A stretch of DNA of 64,000 nt, taken from positions 158,107,167 through 158,171,166 of the forward strand of contig NC_080672.1 in assembly GCF_030247195.1 (NCBI RefSeq), in the 5' to 3' direction. Shown one piece after another: positions 10,700-21,521 of this stretch; positions within the stretch are counted from its first letter, which is position 1, and each line of letters opens with the position of its first letter. Made by a program: the position numbers and the translations under genes. This DNA comes from Topomyia yanbarensis. Taxonomy: Eukaryota > Arthropoda > Insecta > Diptera > Culicidae. Under the pieces are notes generated by a model. It was not told where the DNA came from, made no database searches, and was given only the letters and a program-made list of their open reading frames with translations.

Positions 10700-11057
10700 C
10701 TAAAATAAACATATAGATACACGCTCTAATATGGCATATATTTCTGAAAGGGAAACAGTTGTCCATCTTACCATTGGTATTGAGACATCAAGCCCAGGAC
10801 CAGTTACTCCAGCTCCGGTGCTATCGTTCATTTTTGATCCATCTGTGTAGAAATTAATCGATCCTGGTAGAATATTCCGGCCTTCTGTCTCCCAAGTTTG
10901 ACGGTCCATTTCGACCACTTGGTCTATTAGATGAAATATAGATATTGTCGTATGAAATCCGTAACCAAAAAGCCATCTCTTCTTCAAAGATGCTATTTGG
11001 CCTTAAATTAGCCGTTTTGTAGTTAATAAAAAATGTATGTATTTGGTCTTGTTTCAA
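10700..11057 (-). pseudogene. RNase H fragment of an R1/LOA-like LINE
   Basis: The minus-strand frame contains NFYTDGSKMNDSTGAG, then PMVRWTTVSLSEIYAI, the first two acidic positions of a retroelement RNase H (TDGS aspartate and the glutamate of SEIYAI). This wording matches the RNase H domain of mosquito R1/LOA-related LINEs, where it removes RNA from the RNA-DNA hybrid. Only the N-terminal half of the domain and about 50 codons of upstream linker remain; two overlapping frames suggest a frameshift near 10,900. Both flanks are unrelated AT-rich DNA, so this is a small decayed scrap. Confidence 0.7.
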
Positions 11058-11060
11058 TTT

Positions 11061-12340
11061 CTATGAATGGAATAAAATTAGTTTGAGCAATAGTTTCGGA
11101 AAATAATTCGAAATATTAAATCTAAATTGACAAACTCAGTTTCAAACGAAAAATAGCTATAACAAAAGCGAGCTTAACTTAATCCAATATCGTAAAGATA
11201 TCACTAATTTACAATTGATACATTTTCCGAGCGCTTAATGGATGGGTGCAGTATAATTCGGTATGCAACCGCAGCACGCAACCATAAATTCAGTCCATCA
11301 AATCGTTTCGGATGAAGTCTACGAACGAAAATCTGTAAAATTTTCGTTAACGGATATAAATTAACCCAAATTATGTAATCACCGTTGAAGAAAATAAAAG
11401 CGAAACAAAAACCCCGGAGGGACCGATATTCTAAAAATTCCTTTCGTGCAATCGGTACCTGTTGCAGGCGGAACCGAGTGAGCATCGTCCGCTATTAGCC
11501 GGCTTTGAGATGCAACCTGCAGCAGCAAACGTTCGTTTTTTGTTCTACCGACAGACGCGGGGCTTCAACTGTGATGGGAAGGAAGCAAACCGTCGTAAAC
11601 TAGTAATCATAGGATTAACCGCGTAGTTCGTCTACACATCAGGTCAGCTTAAAGTGCATCGGCGACATGTTGGTTCGGATGGAAGCAGACGGAGACGAAA
11701 GAGTAGTGAACATCAGTTTCATCCCACTATCATCAACCGAGGAATGCCGTAGCAGCAACAGGGAACTGGAGGATAACTTACGTTGTACCTGGTTTATAAG
11801 CGAAGAATAGACTTGAATGTCCTGATTATCCGACCAAAAAAACTTTCCACAAAGGCACAGAGGCGTGTACAGTAGTCTGGCGATGGCGATGATCGATTTG
11901 CTTCAAGGCCAAAATGTTGACTGCTGAAGATGGACTTGCATCGGCTCCCGAAGGGAAAGTGAGCTAATAAAAAGATAAGTGCCATTCTTTTGTTCTTTCT
12001 TTTTGTTATTTGGCTGAAGGCGGTTCACGAAAATTACCTTCATTTCGTAGATAACGGCTGTAGGCAGCGAGCGCTAGCTAAGGTAATCAGAAGGCGGACT
12101 AGAATCCGATCAGGAGGCTCAACAAGTAAATAAATACATAAACATGAGTCGGCCGGTATTGTTATTCACTAAATGGGAACCGCTAGGCCGATATTCTATC
12201 GCGTTCTATCAAATATATTATGGTTATTAAACATTTATAGTCCGTTGTTACGAACCGTACGCACACCGCGAACAACCGGCATTACATCATGGTACAAAAT
12301 GTTTACCAGTGCATTTGAATTTTTATCCATGATTTTTATT
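11061..12340. other. Unassigned, GC-richer region (11.46-12.18 kb)
   Basis: After an AT-rich lead, about 11,460-12,180 has noticeably more G and C and little resemblance to the repeats of the window. It could be single-copy DNA such as an untranslated exon or regulatory region. A 47-codon open frame at 11,667-11,810 is listed separately. Confidence 0.35.
11667..11810 (+). CDS. Small open frame, 47 codons, unknown
   Basis: The frame starts ATG at 11,667 (context GGCGACATGT) and stops TAG at 11,808-11,810. The predicted peptide is acidic and polar (MLVRMEADGDERVV at its start) with one cysteine pair and no signal peptide or membrane segment. It lies in the GC-richer part of the surrounding region and matches nothing I know. 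It might be a true small peptide, an upstream ORF in a leader exon, or chance; chance is the most likely. Confidence 0.15.
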   Translation: MLVRMEADGDERVVNISFIPLSSTEECRSSNRELEDNLRCTWFISEE

Positions 12341-12342
12341 TT

Positions 12343-12480
12343 GTTTTGATGTAGGACGTCTTTGTTTTCGATGCACTTTGCAAACTCAACGAAAATGGTA
12401 TGTAACGAAAAGTGGTTAGATTTTAAATTTTTATTATAATTCAGCCATTTCACGATAAATTTTAGAAAATTTTACACCTA
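12343..12480 (+). repeat. Repeat R, partial copy 3
   Basis: Shares GTAGGACGTCTTTGTTTTCGA, CACTTTGCAAACTC and ATGGTATGTAACGAAAAGTGG with the copies starting at 19,378 and 51,995. Only the first part of the family is present. Confidence 0.6.
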
Positions 12481-12547
12481 TCGGAATATTTCAATAATGC
12501 TTGACATAGACAAAGTATCACGCATTTGCATAAAAAATATAGCTCTT

Positions 12548-12660
12548 CCACGCGGGAATTACCGCATCCGCACCGCGAATGTTGTGGTGCGGTAAGACTA
12601 TTTTTACAGCAATTGCGCTACGGGAAATAGGGATTTACCGCGTGGTATTACCGCAACCGC
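12548..12660. repeat. GCGGT/ACCGC-rich block
   Basis: Words such as ATTACCGCATCCGCACCGCG and GTGCGGTAAG iterate as in the block at 3430-3560. It abuts the 3' end of repeat P copy A. It is probably the subterminal part of a related hAT-like element. Confidence 0.45.
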
Positions 12661-12694
12661 ACTTTTCAATGTTCGTGTAATTGAAATGTAAATG

Positions 12695-13544
12695 GTATAA
12701 TATTTATATAGCTTAATCAGCGTGAGTTCAATGTTGTCTTCATATATACTTCATGGTGGAGAAGGAAAGGGATAGCATTAGTGGGAGGGGGGAGGATGCA
12801 TCGGGAATCATCTAACTTATTTTAGTATACGGGGTGGATGAAGGGAATGCAGGAGGAAGGTAGGTCTGAGAGGGGGTGGTGAGAGAAGAGAGGGGGTTGA
12901 GAGGTAGGAGGTGGAGGAGTAGATGGAGGGTTCAACACCGAACTTCATATTATACCTTCCATTTGAGACTAGTGAGACTAGTTAGTGAAAATTGGTTCAG
13001 TCATCAGTGACCGCAATAACCAACCTGTAACTCCGGAACCAAAAGTCAGAACTGTATGAAATTCAATAGCAGTCATTGGGATATTATATCATTCATTTGA
13101 AATCATTTTTGTAAAAATCGGTTAAGAGTTTGCTGGGAAATAGGCGTGACATAAGCTCGGGAACTTAGTGAGTTCCCCGGAAGCATCAAGATCCGTCATA
13201 GGCGACCAATGTGGTCAAAACTACTTTGATTGGTACTAGTGATCTAGACGCGCTAATCCAAGTAATATTGAACGAATTTCAATATGTATTACATCATTCG
13301 GACATCATATGGTTACCAGTTTATATGGGAATTTCCTGTGTGACCGCACTGTAAATCGTTTCAGCCATCTCTGAGAAAATTGAGTGACATTATTTGACAC
13401 ACACATCCATACATACATACACACAGACATTTTGCGATCTCGACGAACTGAATCGTATGGAATATGACACTCGGCCTTCCGGGCCTCGGTTGGAACATAG
13501 ATTTTTGGAGTGATTGCATAGCCTTTCTTTATATGAGAAAGGCG
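12695..13544 (-). repeat. Repeat P copy A
   Basis: On the minus strand it starts with a small hairpin (CCTTTCTcatataAAGAAAGG), then AGGCCCGGAAGGCCGAGTG, a TCGTCGAGATCG segment and a TG-rich microsatellite. Further on are TTCTCAGAGATGGCTGAA, one long period with GGTTCCGGAGTTACAGG, a pyrimidine-rich tract and AACATTGAACTC near its end. It matches copy B (46.7 kb) over the whole length but lacks part of the first internal period. Confidence 0.75.
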
Positions 13545-13629
13545 AAATGGTTCGGTGGTGCAACGGTTTCGGCATATGTTAAAAATAACTGTCGGCGGCG
13601 CGGTGTGGCGGCGCGCATATCTAACCGGA

Positions 13630-13890
13630 AGTTACCATCTTGGATTTCAAAATGGTGTCAATAATCATTTTCAGTCATCTACTGAGCACTCGCTTTTAAT
13701 TGACACCCCTATGGATGATGGTTATCACTGTGGCACCCACCGTCTTCAGTTCCACAATTGCATCAATAAACTATATCGGTCTTCTACTGATCACCCCCTT
13801 TCAAATGATATATTGATGATGATTTCACCGTGGAGCCGCCATCTTGCTTTTCAAAATTGCATCAATGATCAATTTCGGTCTTCTACTCAC
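13630..13890 (+). repeat. Three diverged units of about 90 bp
   Basis: Units share CCATCTTG..TTTCAAAAT, TGCATCAAT.A.CA.TTTCGG and TCTTCTACTGATCACCCC. Copies start near 13,635, 13,735 and 13,828. The array follows repeat P copy A directly. Confidence 0.65.
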
Positions 13891-13893
13891 TAA

Positions 13894-14728
13894 CGACGCT
13901 GAATCACTGGATAAAGACTCGACATGTCTATCATTTGTTTAACATTTATCTGTCAGTGTAATTCTAATCGAGCACGAGACTTGCCAATGGCCCTCGTTCC
14001 AGAAGGGTTCGAAGCTATTTTTTTCGGGTTGTGTGCTTCTGACAAACAAATAAATAACAAAAAAAAGATAGAGATGGCGAGTCTTTACCGAGATTTGTGA
14101 TTTGAAGAACTTCTCATTGCATATAAATCTATGAGTCCAAAATGCTGGAATGATAGAAAAGTATATAGATTTTTTAAGGTTCTCCTGGGACAGTTTTCCG
14201 ATAGCCAAGATTGGTCCTATTCATGTCCATTGTGAAGGATCGATGGAAAATAGTCGTATGTAGGGCAATTCAAAAAAAAATTACTTGCATTTATGATGTT
14301 CCTTGAAAACTCATCCGTCACCCAACTTGGATGCCGAACTCACGGTGATTTTGAATAATTCTGGAACCGGTCAACGGATTCGAACGTTAGGAGGGACACA
14401 TAAACTTGACTAAATTACAGATCTGGAAATGAAATGAGCGAAAAACTAAAATAAAATTTTAAGAAAAATTATGAACTAGTATGTGCTGTAAAGGTGATAT
14501 TATAAAACTAACCGATTTAATGGGGATGTAACTATTTCAGTTCTAGTTCCACATTCAAACACCCATGTAAAATAAAACTCTGCAGAACCATACACTAAGT
14601 TCATTGTTTTAGTATCAAACGGTAACCGGTATAAAAACACTGCAATTTATTAAATAATTTAATTTGTTTGGCAAATATTCGATTAAGAAATACTTAACCT
14701 AAAGGTTGTTTTCCTAAGTTGTCATGTG
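13894..14728. other. Unassigned stretch downstream of a possible exon
   Basis: No gene or repeat recognised. An AATAAA on the minus strand (14,646-14,651) could serve as a poly(A) signal for the possible exon at 14.73-14.88 kb, although such words are frequent in AT-rich DNA. Confidence 0.35.
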
Positions 14729-14883
14729 TCAAATGTCATATTTCTGGAAGAACTGAATATTTCCTTTGACGAGCGTGGGCTTCCTCATCACAGTCCTCAT
14801 TATGGAGCTAATCGTTTTGAATATGTTTCCTGGATAGATGATATTTTTGCTAGATGGATCAGCCAAAGAATGCCAATCAGCTG
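14729..14883 (-). CDS. Possible terminal coding exon of a host gene
   Basis: On the minus strand a good splice acceptor context (CTAATCTATTATTTCAG, with branch-like CTAAT and pyrimidines) is followed by 50 sense codons. These begin ADWHSLADPSS and include a basic stretch SSIMRTVMRKP, ending QKYDI and TGA at 14,729-14,731. Composition is coding-like and free of the repeat words of the neighbourhood. I do not recognise the family and see no upstream exon in the window with certainty; it would lie at higher coordinates. If real, much of the window to the right would be intron. It could also be a chance open stretch or a relic. Confidence 0.3.
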
Positions 14884-14886
14884 CTG

Positions 14887-15235
14887 AAATAATAGATTAG
14901 TTAATGTTACTGTTTGTTACTGTTAAATAAACTAGTAAATTAGGTTTCAATGGGGAGGGTGTATAGCAAATTGCAAAATATAGGAGCAGAAGAGCAAGCT
15001 AGAACGATAGACTAAAAATAAGTAATCTAGAACGTGAGTCGATGGTTGTGATAGATTAAAATTCCTTCGCGAATTATATTGAACGCTCTTGAAAAAGTCG
15101 CATTTTTATGTCACCGTAGTTATGTCCTGTGCGCAATCCTTTAATTTTTTTAGAGATCTCATGAAATATAGACGTTTATGCATTCTAAAGATATTCGGCA
15201 TCAAAAACACGAATTCGATTTCAGAAATAAAATGC
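14887..15235. other. Unassigned AT-rich stretch
   Basis: No supported gene or repeat. If the exon to its left is real this would be its upstream intron. Confidence 0.35.
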
Positions 15236-15243
15236 GGACAGAC

Positions 15244-15551
15244 CAAGGGGTGAGTCGCTTAGAACAATGTGCCATACACACTGTATCACCTACCATAACA
15301 CGATATAAGATAACGATTCACAGTAATACACGATCATTTCACTCGTTACCACAATGTGTGGCACAATGAGGCACACTTTTGACAACTCAAAAACTATCAA
15401 CAAAGTGTAGTTGAATAATCATAGCATCCATTGCTTTTGTTTTACTGAACACCATGGCACAGCGTGGCACATCGTGGCACACTGCGGCACAAGCTACCAC
15501 GCTGTTTGTTTGTGAGCACAATTCGATTTGTGCTAAGCGACTCACCCCTTG
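15244..15551. mobile_element. hAT-like MITE, 308 bp, 8-bp target duplication
   Basis: Ends are inverted copies, CAAGGGGTGAGTCGCTTAG at the left and its complement at the right (19 bp perfect). GGACAGAC occurs directly outside both ends (15,236-15,243 and 15,552-15,559), an 8-bp target duplication as made by hAT transposases. There is no coding capacity, so it is non-autonomous. Near the right end GTGGCACA-type words recur four to five times (15,452-15,490), likely subterminal binding motifs. Confidence 0.85.
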
Positions 15552-15559
15552 GGACAGAC

Positions 15560-16047
15560 TTATATTTTCGTGTTTTGGAATAGCGCCAGAAAGGCAGCGA
15601 GCACAAAAAGGATGCCGTGATAAACTCATACGCTCATTCTCAGCTGGATTTATTTATCCGGAGAAATATTGAGTTGTATTTATCTGGAGAAAGTTATATG
15701 AGTGCCAAAAACTTTTCGTGTGAAAATGTGAGTTTTTACTGTCGAAGTGGTAAATTATCCGAATGCTGTGAATGAGTGAAAAATGCAATACGCCTGAGAA
15801 AAACATGGACAGTGCTTTGTTTGCATTTCGTATGGCAACTGCCGATTTTACATTCACTTTTATTATCTGCAAAAACATTAAACGATTTGGTAGAGGATTA
15901 GTTGTTTATTTGGATACAAATGTAGTACGTGACCCCCTAGCAGTTTACCTGAAAGTTGGTAGTTTGGCTCTATTTGACACACCACTTTTGTAATATTAGT
16001 TCCTAATACAGTTTCAGTCTAGTTAATTGTGAGATGAAGCTGTTTTA
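15560..16047. other. Unassigned stretch
   Basis: Two overlapping open frames of about 73 codons on opposite strands have no recognisable domain. No gene is supported. Confidence 0.35.
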
Positions 16048-16927
16048 ACCGTTATGTGTCCAACAAAAACACCTTTAACAGGCCAACAACGGTACACACA
16101 AATTGAAATGCTCTTAACTATGGCTTCCTTTGACCGATTTGGACATTTTTAGATGTTTTGGATTCGTCCACTTTTTGATTCTGAAAAATTAAACCGGATG
16201 AATATATCGGGTTCTTGGTAATCCGGATTTTCCGGAGTAATGTTCCAGTACTAGGGTATGATTTGTGAATTTTAATAATGTCCTAGCAATATGAGTATTA
16301 AAACTTTCCAAATTGACTCGAAAGTCTATTATTTATTGTTACAGGATTCTATGGTAATTTGAAAAATGGAATTGGAATGGAATGGCCACTCACGGCCCCA
16401 CGAGAACCTGCTCCGGAATGTCCGTCCGAGGTCAAATTACCAAATGGTTCCAAAACCACGAGATACAGCCTGTTGATGCAATTCCAAGAATTTTGATACC
16501 CCTATTGCTAGTAATCCATTGAAATTCACATATAGTATCCCAGCACTGAAACATGCTTCCGGAAAACCGGATTCCTGGGAACCGCATGAGGTAACCCGAT
16601 TCATTCAAGTCTTAAAGTGGATGAGTTCCTGAATCAAAAACACTCAACAACCTCAAAATTGCTTGGAAATTACCTTAGTTATTGTCATTTCAGTTTTGTG
16701 GGTTGCCGGGTACCCCCGTCGGCCTGTTACGTAATAAAAAAATTCGAGAGCCCCTCCTCACTCTCCCTCTTACTATATCATACTATATCATATTATTAAC
16801 CCAAAAGCTTGACTTAATGAAGTTCAAAGATTCACAAATTTTCAATTTCCAGCTATGGATAAAACAAGGGAATTTCATTAATTGAAATCTAACAAGTTAC
16901 CCGGGTACCGCATCGGACACATAACGG
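16048..16927. mobile_element. TIR element of about 880 bp, probably TA-target
   Basis: Left ACCGTTATGTGTCCAA and right CGGACACATAACGG are inverted ends, each bordered by TA (16,046-16,047 and 16,928-16,929). Inside, GGGTACC, GTAACCCG and ACCGCATGAGG words near the right end echo the terminus. No transposase was seen. Superfamily unassigned; the TA borders favour a Tc1/mariner-like or other TA-targeting type. Confidence 0.6.
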
Positions 16928-16929
16928 TA

Positions 16930-17250
16930 AAACATCAAAGTCACGGAAAGAACTATGTAGACAAGAATAAGGGCTTGACCATAGAATTTTCACGCTATAT
17001 TTTATCTTCAAATACATTTTTTCTATAGACTCTATAGCATGATCCTATTTCTCAGAAAACGTTTTGAGTTTGAATATTAATTGTTATGTCTTATTTTGCA
17101 GTTTTTGTAGAACCATAAATCGAAAATTTCTAAGTGGGCTACTGCTCAAATCCTAATTTATTTTAATTCGTTTTCACACATAGATATCTGGTTTCCAAAA
17201 AATACTATAGCAAATTACCTAATTATATACTATGTCCATATTACCCATGT
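16930..17250. other. Unassigned AT-rich stretch
   Basis: Nothing recognised. Confidence 0.35.
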
Positions 17251-17373
17251 TACTTTCCGTAACACTGCATACAATAGCATAACGTAATCTGCGTTCAACA
17301 TATCATTACTTACTTTCCGTAACACTGCATACAATAGCATAACGTAATCTGCGTTCAACACATCATTACTTAC
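17251..17373. repeat. Tandem duplication of a 60-bp unit
   Basis: Bases 17,251-17,310 are repeated at 17,311-17,370 with a single difference (T/C at 17,301 and 17,361). The unit starts TACTTTCCGTAACACTGCAT. The near identity indicates a recent duplication. Confidence 0.9.
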
Positions 17374-18690
17374 AGCATTATTTCACTGATAATTCAGAAA
17401 GAAGTGAGCTTCTCCAAACAATCATCAATCCCAGTTGAATGAATAAATAAATAATAGCCTACTGTTCTTACCTATTTTTACTTTCTAGCATAGTTCGCAG
17501 CCTAAGGCTAATTAAAGTAACTTCATTTGCATCAGCGTATAACTTTACCAAATGAAAAAAACGCTGAACGTCACAACGGATAAAGAATCAGAACAGCGCC
17601 TTAAACTCGCGTATCGTAAATTAAGGTTACTTTGTTCATTCGAAACTTTTTTGTAGATTACTTATTCGGTGAGAATAGTTGATCGAATAATTTTCAATTC
17701 CATTTTACACTAAACTGATAAAATAATGTTTTATATTTTATGAGAATACTGTCCGACTTTTTGTTCAAAAAACTACACACAAAAATTTACCTAACCCTAT
17801 TTTTCTCAGGGTTCCTAAAGTGTCTTTTTGTTCTAAAGCAAATGAATTTAAAACTTTAGCGACAGTAACAGCTTACTTTTCCTTAGATTCTAATATGCCA
17901 AATGAATTTTTTAAAACAGGCTTTTCGAAATCAATTATTTATTATCAATTAAAATTTTTTATGAGACTAGTTCGCAATTATATCAAACTATTTCAAGCTT
18001 CAGTTTGCAGTATTTTTTCTATGTAATGCTCCAACGTCTTAAAATACATCAAACTTTTTTTTAATTCATGAACCACTGAAATAAAACTAATTTAGTAGTC
18101 GAAATGCTTTTAAGTTTTTTTGTTCTAATCGGTCTCAAATTACACGAATTTTCGTGACTCTAATTTTAGAATTTATTGAAATACCTTGTTCAGTTCAGAT
18201 TGATGTCCAACAATGGATAGCATTTCAGAATTAGTTCAAACAAACATTTGATTGAAAAACATTGTTACTAAGAATCTAAAGTGGATGAACATGCAAGTGA
18301 TCACCCCGGAATACGAAAATCAATTATGAATATTTTTTGCAAAATAGCAGCAAGTGAACAATTTCTGGGAAGACCATTAAATTTTGTTCTACATACATCA
18401 ATCAGTACATGGTTTAAAATATGTTGTGTTAAAAATATGTAATAATTACCTCATAATCATAATCACCCCGATTTACGGTAACCTTCCGTCCGGATGCATG
18501 TTTCTGCTCCGTTCCTATTGGCAAGATTTACAACCCTTCACAATCACGGTACCGGCGCGGTTTCGATCTCGCTGGCATCTGGTTTGCCCATTCTTCGGGG
18601 CAATTTTGCCTTCATTTCATTCAATGAATTTTTTTCCCATAAGTATTTAGAGCAAATAGCTTGACTTAGTCTGTTCAATTGCAGCCGATA
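17374..18690. other. Unassigned; small GC-rich island at 18.47-18.66 kb
   Basis: Mostly AT-rich with no gene. The island at about 18,470-18,660 is GC-richer and its minus strand has an open stretch ending ETAPVP and TGA; it resembles single-copy exonic or promoter DNA but nothing identifies it. Confidence 0.3.
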
Positions 18691-18700
18691 GCAAGTAAAA

Positions 18701-18746
18701 AAGTTGATCGTAGGTTGGCATGCAAGTTGATCGTAAGTTGGCATGC
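18701..18746. repeat. Tandem duplication of a 23-bp unit
   Basis: AAGTTGATCGTAGGTTGGCA plus TGC is repeated at once with one change (G to A). Two copies only. Confidence 0.85.
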
Positions 18747-19377
18747 CAGATATTTTCCTAGGTACCTTTATCAAAATATTTTTTCACGGCAGCAATTTAT
18801 GGAAGTACAATACGCAACGGAACAATAAAGCAGACAGACAAACACTGTTAATGTAAAATTCTGGTTTATCGGTCAAATTTGTTCGCAATAGCAGTAGGAA
18901 GTAGTAGTAATTTTTCACGAATTATGCCACGTTAAACCAATGAAAATTTTCACTGTTTTCCTACCCTTGTCAAAATTAAATCATTTAACGTCGATGAATA
19001 TTTATCTGAATAAATCGATATGACGAAACTTTTTTCCAGATATCAGTTATACTGAAATTAATGTTGATATATTCTCTTCGACCACAACCCTCCTTACTTC
19101 ATCTACCCCTGTTATAAAGATTCAATTCAATATTTAGAAATAAGTCTCCTTCGATATTTCGTCAATAAATTCGACACCAGCACGCTATTTCAAAATATAA
19201 TTGCAAAATATGTTGTGGTCCTGGGAGTTTCATGATCGTGACCAAGTAGAAGCGCAGTGTTTTTGCTAGGAATGTTGGTTCAATTTGCTTGAAATTTTTC
19301 CACCAGGTAAAACGGGCGTGCGAAGTGGAAAATGTAAAATAATTTGTATCTTGACTCCCAAAGCGCTTGTAGGTTTT
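18747..19377. other. Unassigned AT-rich stretch
   Basis: Nothing recognised. Confidence 0.35.
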
Positions 19378-20830
19378 TTTGACGTAGGACTACGTCCTTG
19401 TTTTCAATGAGGCTTCACTTTGTAAATTCAAAGAAATGGTATGAAACAAAAAAGATGTGGTTTAAAACGCTTATAATTTAGACACTTCACAAGAAATTTT
19501 TGAAATGTTTGCACGTATCACTCAGAAATACTTCCAAGAACAGATTCCAATGGAAAAAACCAAAGATTTTTTGATATTGAAAAGTTTTATTTAACACTGT
19601 CAAAATATTATGCATTTGCACTCAGAAGAAAGCACTTTCCAAGTCTGGCACGACAGGTTAATGCACCTAGTGTCCTACGCTTCTATGAATGACGTCATCA
19701 TCGACTATTCAAAAAAAGATATGGTCGGACAAGCTCAGTCGCCTGTTCAACGGTGAGCAGAGCACTGCACTGTGTTCTTCCACAGCCCGTGTAGTGAATC
19801 GGACTTATCACTCATCACCGAAGTTATGTGTGGTAAGTCTGCTACACTGGCTGTGGGGGTACGAAACGCAGTGTTCTGCTCACCGTTCAAAAGGCGACTG
19901 AGCTTGTTCGACCAATCGAGTTTCAAACACCATGCTTTCCCTTGTTCTGTGCTTGTTTAAAGCACCCATTTTAAGTACAATCTAGAACGCATCACGTACA
20001 CAAGTTGGCCTGTACAATTGAACTCCATGTGCTTACCTGGAGAAAATAGCGTCGTGGCACTAGTTGTCTCTTTTGCACCACTCATCCCCAGTAACAATTG
20101 AGGTTTTATGTCAGTTTTATAGCCACTCATAAAACTTAGATTGCACTTGTAGCGTGCTATAAAACTTAAATTGTTACTTGGGATCATCTCTAGCGTAGAC
20201 TTATTTTGCTTGGTGCGTATCTTCCGAGATGTATTATAACATAGATGTTCACATACTTCATGTTTTAGTGTGTTGGTTTGTTGATAATAAAATTAATCAT
20301 GATATCCAGGACCGCGAAAAACTAACATCACAAAACCGACCAATCGAAACAAAGCTTATTAGCACGTAATCGAAATAGATATGGCATCCGGGACCGCAAA
20401 AGGTAAATATTTACACCACAGGGTAGTAAGGCATTACGTGCTTTTGTTTTCTCCTTCTCATCTTCTTGTTCGCTCGAAAAAAGTGAAAGCTGCACGCACA
20501 TATCAAAAAATTTGGACACCAGAACATCTCGCGTATTTTCCATTCTTGTACGTACACGATCTATTCACACAACTGTTTGATTCGAACATTATACAACTGT
20601 ACACCGTTTGATTGGATAAAATGTTTGAGGCGAATGTGTATATCAAAGCATACCTATTTTTTCGCGGTTGGATGCGTGCATGATAGCAATCTGTGCTTTC
20701 GTTGCGCAAGGATGATAACTTTCCTTAGCAACAAATTTACGCAAATCGATGGAAAGCGCAATGAAGATTTATTATTTACGTTCATTGATTCCACGTGATT
20801 GATTTCCACTCAACCTACTTTAATAATACA
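19378..20830 (+). repeat. Repeat R copy 1, interrupted
   Basis: Starts with the palindrome GACGTAGGACTACGTC and follows the same order of blocks as copy 2 at 51,995-52,790. Those blocks are CACTTTG, AGAAGAAAGC.CTTCC, a GCACGACAG segment, CTTCTATGAATGA.GTCATCATCGA, a long hairpin, and finally TGTGCTTTCGTTGCGCAA and TCGATGGAAAG. About 19,972-20,630 has no counterpart in copy 2 and is probably a later insertion. No coding capacity was seen. Confidence 0.7.
19726..19920. repeat. Long hairpin inside repeat R
   Basis: The left arm 19,726-19,807 and the right arm 19,834-19,920 are inverted copies that share CAAGCTCAGTCGCCT, GAACGGTGAGCAGA and CCACAGCC..GTGTAG, with a loop of about 26 bases. Copy 2 keeps a more decayed version of the same arrangement (52,366-52,510). 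Confidence 0.8.
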
Positions 20831-21521
20831 TACAGACGAGGAATTTCACGAAGGTCCGTCCGAAAATCTTTATAATCGTGATCGACCATCTTAGATTCCG
20901 ATGAAATTTTTCACGTTTCACCGGCATGGAAGACTAAACACGCTCAATAAGACTATTTTGACACAACTCTACACTCCATAAGATTATTTTGACTCAAGAA
21001 CTATTTTTTTAAAAAGAGCGTAGATTTTTGTTTCACTTCAAAAAACTTAAATAGTGTGTTTTTATGATGAGTAGAGTAGAATGGGGTCAGTAGGTGTGGG
21101 CATTATCTTTGCTATGTTATTGCGTGAATTAGATACACGGTAGAGTAGCTGACGACTGTCATCCCGAGCAAACGATAAGCCTATAATACCACCATGCTCA
21201 TTGTCCAGATTCATTCCCATTATATGGTATTTTGATAGTGTTTGTAAGCGGATCAACCCAGGGAAACACCATCGGGATGGTCCGGTAGATACCATGTAAA
21301 ATCCATTTTTGGTGTATCCATGAGTTATTCAGATCATTTTTGGTATTATCATGGCTGTAAAATTTATTACGAACCATCCATGGACGTTTTAAGGGGTTGT
21401 ATGGTGTTTGAGCCCATGATAATTTGCTCCGGATTTCGACTGTTACTGTGGACCAACTGTATTAGTTATTTTCGTGTGTTGTTCTCCAAAACGTATTATC
21501 TTTTGTGCTCAATACAGTACT
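20831..21521. other. Unassigned stretch
   Basis: No gene seen. ATAAGA(C/T)TATTTTGAC occurs twice near 20,946 and 20,980. The rest is not recognised. Confidence 0.35.
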
